Assembly: GCA_023409435.1 (NCBI GenBank)
Contig: JAEYHP010000050.1
Span: 1 to 20,043, forward strand
Direction of reading: 5' to 3'
DNA length: 20,043 nt
Origin: Bacillota bacterium
GTDB taxonomy: Bacteria; Bacillota; Clostridia; Christensenellales; CAG-138
The notes under the pieces are model-generated. The model worked only from the letters and a program-made list of their open reading frames with translations, was not told where the DNA came from and did not search any database. The position numbers were made by a program, and so were the translations under genes. This document shows positions 16,198 to 20,043 of the stretch, piece by piece. Each line of letters begins with the position of its first letter. The first letter of the stretch is position 1.

Positions 16198-17808
16198 CTA
16201 TTGGTTGGGGGCGCCGCTCATGCCGGAGGGACGCTCGCCGCCCACGCCCGAGAAGCGCTCGCCGCCCATGCCGACAATATTCATACCGCCCGCCTGCCCG
16301 AAAGAGGATGTATCGGACACGCTTCTGGTGCGGACAATCACCACCTGGTCCTCCTCGCTCAAGCCGCTTATGATCTCCACATTTTCGTCATCCGAAAGAC
16401 CGGTGGTAACAACGGTGCGAGTGCCAGGGTCCCCCGAACCGTCGGCAGGCAATTCGCCGGTGTAGAGCCATACATACTGCTCGCCCCGCAAACTCTGCAA
16501 CGCTTCAAGCGGCAGGAGCAGCACGTCCGTCTTCTCTTCGATAACGACGGTGGCCGTGGCGTTCATGCCGACAAGCAGCGCATCGCCCCCTTCCATTGCA
16601 AGCGTCACGGAATAGGTGGTAACGCCGTTGCTGTTTGTGCCTACCTTTGAGTAGCTTTCAACGGTTGCGCTATAGGTTTTGTCTGAAAACGCGGCCACCA
16701 CCACAGTGGCCGTCTGTCCTTGCCTGATACTGCCAATATCAAGCTCGTCAACGCTTACAACAAGCTTTGCTGCGCCGCCCGTGAGCAGCGTATAAAGCTG
16801 CGTGCCGTCTTCGACCGCCTGGCCTGCCGTAATGGAAACCTCGCTGATAGTGCCCGCGTTTTTTGCAAGCAGCGCCCCGGAGTCCCGCATCGCTCTTGCC
16901 TCCTTGAGCAGCGCAAGCTTTTCCGACCTTTGTGCAAGCTGGGTCGTATACGTCTCGCTTACCGGTATGCTTTTGAGGTAAAACAGAGACGTGGATGTTG
17001 TGATCTTCTGGTTGAGCGATACATAGACCTTACTGATGATGCCGCCGTCGGTAGGCACATAGTAGAGCTGGTTGACTTCCAGCGTACCCTCGCCCACACG
17101 TTCTCCGCTTTGGTAAACGATAGCTTCCGCACCAAGCTTTGGCCCGTTATCCGTCAATGTGATGGTACAGGAAGTTCCATCCGCCGCGGTGCTCCCGACC
17201 AAACCTGTATAGGAGCTGTTGCCGCTTTTTACCGTGACGCTGTCGCCCTGTTCCAGAGACAACGCCGTATCCAGCTTGCAGTTGATTTTCATGCGGCCGT
17301 CGGTGGAAAGGAGGAGCAGCCCACCCGCATCCGCTACAACATCCGAAACATTGTCGCCCTTGGCCGCAAAAATCTCCTTAACCCGGCCATCAACCTGTGA
17401 TTTGACGGTTGCCGTGTTTTCCTTCGCGTCAGCCTCCTGCGCAAGCGAGGCGTCCAGTTCCGAGAGTTCGCTTTGCAGCGTAAGGATCGTATCATTGAGC
17501 ATAGTCTTGTCCACTTCCGCCACCGGGTCGCCTTCTGCAATTGTTTGCCCCGCCTCTATGTAAACCGTGCCGAGCGTCAGGGCAAGCCCCGCCGTTTCGG
17601 TCGTGCTGTTCTGCGCGCTGAGCGTTCCGCTGGCGGTAATGGATTTCTCTAAATCACCTTTGGTTACCTTGGTTATCTGGTAGCCGGTCTGGGCCGCGGC
17701 ACCGCTCGCTTGGCCACCTACGGCGTAGAAAATGCCGGCCCCCGCGATTGCAGCAATCATCAGGCAGCCAATCGCGATTTTCCAGCCCTTTTTGAGTTTC
17801 ATATACAT
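16198..17808 (-). CDS. MacA-like efflux adaptor (periplasmic adaptor/HlyD superfamily)
   Basis: A 536-residue membrane-anchored adaptor that should dock on the MacB-type permease. I chose the ATG at 17808 (MYMKLKKGWK), preceded by AAAGGAG; an ATG two codons later is equally possible. A frame extending upstream to 17997 has no ribosome site and no family features. The membrane segment is at about 10-32. Lipoyl-like halves are visible at about 75-100 (GTVYIEAGQTIAEGDPVAEV), around residue 138 (VDGRVKEIFAAKGDNVSDV) and again further on (AGTISEVSITAGQAVEDGTQ), with a short helical segment between (LQSELSELDASLAQEADAK). Beta-barrel sequence (VGMNATATVVIEEKTDVL) follows. The C-terminus is a Gly/Met-rich tail with GGERFSGVGGERPSGMSG. 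It is the first gene of the exporter operon. Confidence 0.92.
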   Translation of the reverse strand: MYMKLKKGWKIAIGCLMIAAIAGAGIFYAVGGQASGAAAQTGYQITKVTKGDLEKSITASGTLSAQNSTTETAGLALTLGTVYIEAGQTIAEGDPVAEVDKTMLNDTILTLQSELSELDASLAQEADAKENTATVKSQVDGRVKEIFAAKGDNVSDVVADAGGLLLLSTDGRMKINCKLDTALSLEQGDSVTVKSGNSSYTGLVGSTAADGTSCTITLTDNGPKLGAEAIVYQSGERVGEGTLEVNQLYYVPTDGGIISKVYVSLNQKITTSTSLFYLKSIPVSETYTTQLAQRSEKLALLKEARAMRDSGALLAKNAGTISEVSITAGQAVEDGTQLYTLLTGGAAKLVVSVDELDIGSIRQGQTATVVVAAFSDKTYSATVESYSKVGTNSNGVTTYSVTLAMEGGDALLVGMNATATVVIEEKTDVLLLPLEALQSLRGEQYVWLYTGELPADGSGDPGTRTVVTTGLSDDENVEIISGLSEEDQVVIVRTRSVSDTSSFGQAGGMNIVGMGGERFSGVGGERPSGMSGAPNQ

Positions 17809-17967
17809 CTGTCTCCTTTGCAGGTTGATGTATACAATATACCGTGTACGCTCGAAAGGGGTATGAACGCAATATGTGAGGAGTGCGCGAAATGTGTGAA
17901 AAGTAAATGAAAAACGTGCAGGGAGTATAAAAAGATATACAGCCGGTTTCATGAACGCTACGCATGA
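17809..17967. other. Leader region of the exporter operon
   Basis: On the minus strand the stretch holds TATATTG and TATACAT boxes about 25-40 bp before the ATG, candidate -10 elements without a good -35. The overlapping imperfect inverted repeat GTACACGGT...ATTGTATAC (about 17831-17850) could be a regulator site. No gene is seen. Confidence 0.3.
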
Positions 17968-18021
17968 ACTTCGCATTATGTTTAAGCACCGGCGCAATGA
18001 AATGAATTCCGATTATGTTTA
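17968..18021 (+). repeat. Dispersed repeat pair R6 (37 bp apart)
   Basis: Copies are ACTTCGCATTATGTTTA (17968-17984) and AATTCCGATTATGTTTA (18005-18021), with spacer ...GGCGCAATGAAATG. The second copy continues as ACCCAAGCGG, an extension shared with repeat R7a on the other side of the recombinase gene. Confidence 0.75.
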
Positions 18022-18030
18022 ACCCAAGCG
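18014..18030 (+). repeat. Direct repeat flanking the recombinase gene (left copy)
   Basis: TATGTTTAACCCAAGCG here matches TATGTTTAAACCCAAGCG at 19101-19118 apart from one extra A. The two copies enclose the tyrosine recombinase gene and may mark the ends of a mobile unit. Confidence 0.65.
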
Positions 18031-18054
18031 GTATTTGGGCTTAGCTACAGCTAA
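18023..18054 (-). terminator. Weak hairpins downstream of the recombinase gene
   Basis: Two small inverted repeats lie just past the recombinase stop: TTAGCT-AC-AGCTAA (18041-18054) and CCCAA...TTGGG (18023-18039). There is no T-run, so a terminator role is only possible. Confidence 0.3.
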
Positions 18055-18068
18055 ATCAAAACTTTAAT

Positions 18069-18995
18069 TCAACTAAACATCATCGCCAGTGGGTTTGAAT
18101 TGACGGCGGCTTGTAATTGAGCTTCATCAACATGGGTATAGATTTCTGTTGTGGCTATGCTCTCGTGGCCGAGAATTTGTTGTAATGATCGAATATCAAC
18201 TCGCCCATATTTATACATAAGCGTAGCAGCCGTATGTCGAAGTTTATGAGTGGAGATTACTGTAGAATTCAACCCAGCAGCAATAACATGTTTTTTCACA
18301 ATATCTTGAATAGCTCTCGTTGTAATACGTTGATGATTTCTAGAAATGAAAAGCGCAGTGGTCTCTACATTCATAGCATTTCTGAACGGTAACCATTCAG
18401 ATAACGCTTGTTTTACTGCTGGCGTAATAAATATCTTCCGTTCCTTATTACCTTTCCCAACTACGTTCAAAACGTTCCCACCGATTTGATCAACATTTAA
18501 ACTCGCTAACTCGGATAGCCGGAGAGCGCAATTAAGAAAAAGAGTGATAATGCAATTATCTCGAGGCGATGACGACTTTGTTTGAATCAGTAAACGTACA
18601 GATTCCTCAAGTGTTAAGTACTTTGGAATTCGCTTAGGAAGCTTTGGTGTCTCCAATTCCTCGGCAATGTTATTTTCAATTAAATGGGCCTTAGTCTTGA
18701 GATATTTCCAGAATTGCCGAATGGATACGATTTTGCGGGCTCTGGTTCCTGCAGATGAATGAAGTTCAAGCTGACAATATGAAATATAAGCATACATATC
18801 ACTCAGACAGATGGATTTAATAAAGTTTAAATCTACGTAGGAGAGATCTTCGTGGTTTTCCTGGCGGCTCATTGAGACAAATCTAAAAAACGATTGAAGG
18901 TCAGTCCTGTACTCTTGAATAGTATGATGACTTCGGCCTTTAATGATGATAAGATAATTCAAATATTGTTGAATTATCGGGCTGGCTGGCAGCAT
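18069..18995 (-). CDS. Tyrosine recombinase/integrase, XerC/XerD-like
   Basis: A 308-residue site-specific DNA recombinase. The N-terminal core-binding domain (about 5-100) has IIQQYLNYLIIIKGRSHHTI and ...TDLQSFFRF. The catalytic domain has R159 in NCALRLSEL, K184 in KGNKERKI, H250 and R253 in HKLRHTAAT, H277 in LGHESI and nucleophile Y286 in TEIYTHV. All expected catalytic residues are therefore present and the gene looks intact. The ATG at 18995 follows AAGGAG at about 9 nt. It is size- and motif-similar to Xer recombinases, but there are no dif-like sites nearby; instead it is flanked by dispersed repeats. Its codon use is visibly more AT-rich than the exporter genes, consistent with separate origin. 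It is a candidate for the enzyme acting on those repeats. Confidence 0.93.
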   Translation of the reverse strand: MLPASPIIQQYLNYLIIIKGRSHHTIQEYRTDLQSFFRFVSMSRQENHEDLSYVDLNFIKSICLSDMYAYISYCQLELHSSAGTRARKIVSIRQFWKYLKTKAHLIENNIAEELETPKLPKRIPKYLTLEESVRLLIQTKSSSPRDNCIITLFLNCALRLSELASLNVDQIGGNVLNVVGKGNKERKIFITPAVKQALSEWLPFRNAMNVETTALFISRNHQRITTRAIQDIVKKHVIAAGLNSTVISTHKLRHTAATLMYKYGRVDIRSLQQILGHESIATTEIYTHVDEAQLQAAVNSNPLAMMFS

Positions 18996-19091
18996 AGAAT
19001 CACTCCTTCTGTTGGAGTATTAGTATTGACATGCGTTTCCAGATAATACGGAGGTTTTACATAAAGTGCGATAAAGACAGTTAAAGGTCGG
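18996..19091. other. Short region upstream of the recombinase gene
   Basis: It contains the recombinase ribosome site (AGAAGGAG on the minus strand). No convincing promoter is seen on the minus strand, although TATTAT and TACTAATAC boxes occur. Confidence 0.3.
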
Positions 19092-19143
19092 ACTTAGCAG
19101 TATGTTTAAACCCAAGCGATGTTCGAGCTTCGCATTATGTTTG
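19092..19143 (+). repeat. Dispersed repeat pair R7 (35 bp apart), with right flanking copy
   Basis: Copies are ACTTAGCAGTATGTTTA (19092-19108) and GCTTCGCATTATGTTTG (19127-19143). The first continues into ACCCAAGCGAT, matching the extension of R6b. The second continues into GAGGTTGTGTGAAAAC, as in R2 and R4. Confidence 0.75.
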
Positions 19144-19303
19144 AGGTTGTGTGAAAACCCAAAATCGCGCAACTAAAATTGTCAAAGTGGGGCAGATCTG
19201 CTTGATTTAAGAGTAATTTTATCCAGAGTAAATGGTTTAACAGGGTAAAAACGATGCAAAAGTGGGGGGAGATTTTCCGAAATTCGTTTTCACACAGTCT
19301 GGT
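19142..19303 (+). mobile_element. Small element with IS1182-like terminal inverted repeats
   Basis: The left end TTGAGGTTGTGTGAAAAC and right end GTTTTCACACAGTCTGG share an 11-bp inverted core (TGTGTGAAAAC). The roughly 160-bp interior has no gene and does not match IS copies A or B after the end sequence. It looks like an internally deleted IS or a miniature element, inserted just before the GNAT fragment. Confidence 0.5.
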
Positions 19304-19305
19304 TT

Positions 19306-19708
19306 ATGATAGATTTGGAGGTGCCCAATCTGATATCGTTCAAAAAAACTATTAAAGTATTGGATTGATACCGACGAAACGCTAATACTCTCGAAACTTG
19401 CTGTTAATGGAACCCAAATATCAAGAATACAGTGTATTATGCAACCAGAGGGTACATTGTTAATAGGCGATATCCTTCCATTTAGAAAAAAGAGAGACTA
19501 TTGTAAAGGATATGGTTCGATAATGATGGCTGAACTACTGAAGTATGCCTCTCAAATTGGAATGCATACAATCCGTGGCAATCTTTCTTTGGTCGATAGC
19601 GATCATAAAAGTCGGCTTCATGCGTTTTATAAAAAGCACGGTTTTGAGATTATTCAATACGATATACCAAACGATTTATTCTATGGGGAGGTAATAAAGA
19701 AACTATAG
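19306..19708 (+). pseudogene. GNAT acetyltransferase gene, frameshifted or 5'-truncated
   Basis: The conserved part (ATG 19439 to stop 19708, 89 residues) reads GTLLIGDILPF, KGYGSIMMAELLKYA and then RLHAFYKKHGFEII, the core and C-terminus of a GNAT enzyme. The same frame is open upstream to 19334 without a start codon and is still protein-like (ILSKLAVNGTQISRIQ). An ATG at 19306 opens a different frame (MIDLEVPNLISFKK) and would join the main one if the run of seven A at 19342-19348 were six. The gene is therefore frameshifted there, or its real 5' end was replaced by the inserted element. A short product from 19439 would lack the first strands of the fold. Confidence 0.6.
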
Positions 19709-19723
19709 CAGCCATATGGTCAT

Positions 19724-19770
19724 ATTTCCCATTATGTTTAGCAACAGTGATGAGAACTTCGCATTATGAG
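19724..19770 (+). repeat. Dispersed repeat pair R8 (32 bp apart)
   Basis: Copies are ATTTCCCATTATGTTTA (19724-19740) and ACTTCGCATTATGAG (19756-19770). The spacer GCAACAGTGATGAGA keeps the GATGA element seen in other pairs. It follows the GNAT fragment. Confidence 0.65.
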
Positions 19771-19774
19771 TAGA

Positions 19775-19848
19775 GAATTATCCGAGCAAAGGTGCAAAAA
19801 AAACAACCGAACAGAGATGAGGTCCGGTTGCCTTTGTTTGGATAATTC
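19775..19848 (+). ncRNA. Nested 74-nt hairpin of unknown function
   Basis: Three stacked perfect stems: GAATTATCC/GGATAATTC (9 bp, 19775-19783 with 19840-19848), CAAAGG/CCTTTG (6 bp) and CAACCG/CGGTTG (6 bp). A 3x3 internal loop separates the first two, and a one-sided 11-nt bulge (TGC plus eight A) separates the last two. The apical loop is 15 nt. It starts 4 nt after repeat copy R8b. It could be a structured RNA, a terminator-like element without a T-run, or a folded recombination site. Confidence 0.45.
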
Positions 19849-19875
19849 CATTGTACGAAACCGCCGTATTGCGCT

Positions 19876-20004
19876 ATGGGGAAATTAAATTTTCTCTCCC
19901 CAAATATTAAAACAACAAGCGCGAATGATGGGCTGCGGGTTTTTGATTTAAGCGAATTTTATAATATTGTGTTAGAGAAGTTATACGCGTTTGAAGTTGC
20001 TTGA
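19876..20004 (+). CDS. Possible 42-residue protein or gene fragment
   Basis: An ATG-initiated frame encodes MGKLNFLSPNIKTTSANDGL, then RVFDLSEFYNIVLEKLYAFE and VA. The composition looks protein-like at the C-terminal half, but no ribosome site precedes the ATG and I recognise no family. It may be the tail of a longer lost gene. After it, 20005-20043 is AT-rich and contains an ATG at 20033 preceded by AAAGAG, possibly the start of a gene that leaves the window. Confidence 0.25.
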   Translation: MGKLNFLSPNIKTTSANDGLRVFDLSEFYNIVLEKLYAFEVA

Positions 20005-20043
20005 TTTATATTAGTTATAGAAAGAGCTTGCAATGGAAAATAT

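Noticed and set aside
17809..17997. N-terminal extension of the MacA-like adaptor
   Set aside because: The extra residues are not adaptor-like and the strong ribosome site lies directly before 17808.
420..19770. CRISPR array made from the CATTATGTTTA repeats
   Set aside because: Copies are kilobases apart, pairs have related rather than unique spacers, and no cas genes are present.

Overview
The window looks like chromosomal or accessory DNA of a low-to-mid GC Gram-positive bacterium, most likely a Clostridia-type Firmicute. The reasons are strong AGGAGG-like ribosome sites, TTG and GTG starts, a lipoprotein solute-binding protein with MalF/MalG-type permeases, OmpR/histidine-kinase pairs placed next to ABC exporters, and IS1182-type fragments. 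No rRNA, tRNA or CRISPR array was seen.

Layout from left to right. Positions 9-323 hold the tail of a gene encoding 33-residue tandem repeats. Positions 565-2040 (minus strand) hold an AraC/GyrI-type regulator, a GNAT acetyltransferase and a remnant of a VOC-family gene. Positions 2285-2704 hold a truncated IS1182-type transposase. Positions 2791-4746 encode a response regulator and sensor kinase, closed by a clear terminator. Positions 4861-11648 form a tight five-gene operon: a propeller-like/solute-binding lipoprotein, two MalF/MalG-type permeases, an HlyD-like adaptor and a membrane protein with a MacB-like extracytoplasmic domain. It has no ATPase gene. Positions 11731-12058 hold a second, frameshifted copy of the same IS 5' end. 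Positions 12078-17808 (minus strand) hold a MacAB-type exporter (adaptor, ATPase, permease), then a terminator and promoter, then a second response regulator and kinase. Positions 18069-18995 (minus strand) encode a tyrosine recombinase. The last kilobase has a small element with terminal inverted repeats, a broken GNAT gene, and a 74-nt nested hairpin.

The most striking pattern is a short dispersed repeat, consensus ACTTCSSATTATGTTTA. All copies found are on the plus strand and lie only between functional blocks (near 420, 2250/2285, 2660/2688, 11714/11731, 12043, 17968/18005, 19092/19127 and 19724/19756). Several occur as direct pairs about 35-37 bp apart, and the recombinase gene sits between two near-identical extended copies. 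The window therefore reads like an array of gene blocks separated by recombination-site-like repeats. That reading is inference.

Functionally, each transport block travels with its own two-component pair. The left pair (2791-4746) precedes the ATPase-less five-gene operon. The right pair (12078-14202) follows the MacAB-type exporter. Both probably sense and handle an envelope-active compound or solute, but no substrate can be read from the sequence.
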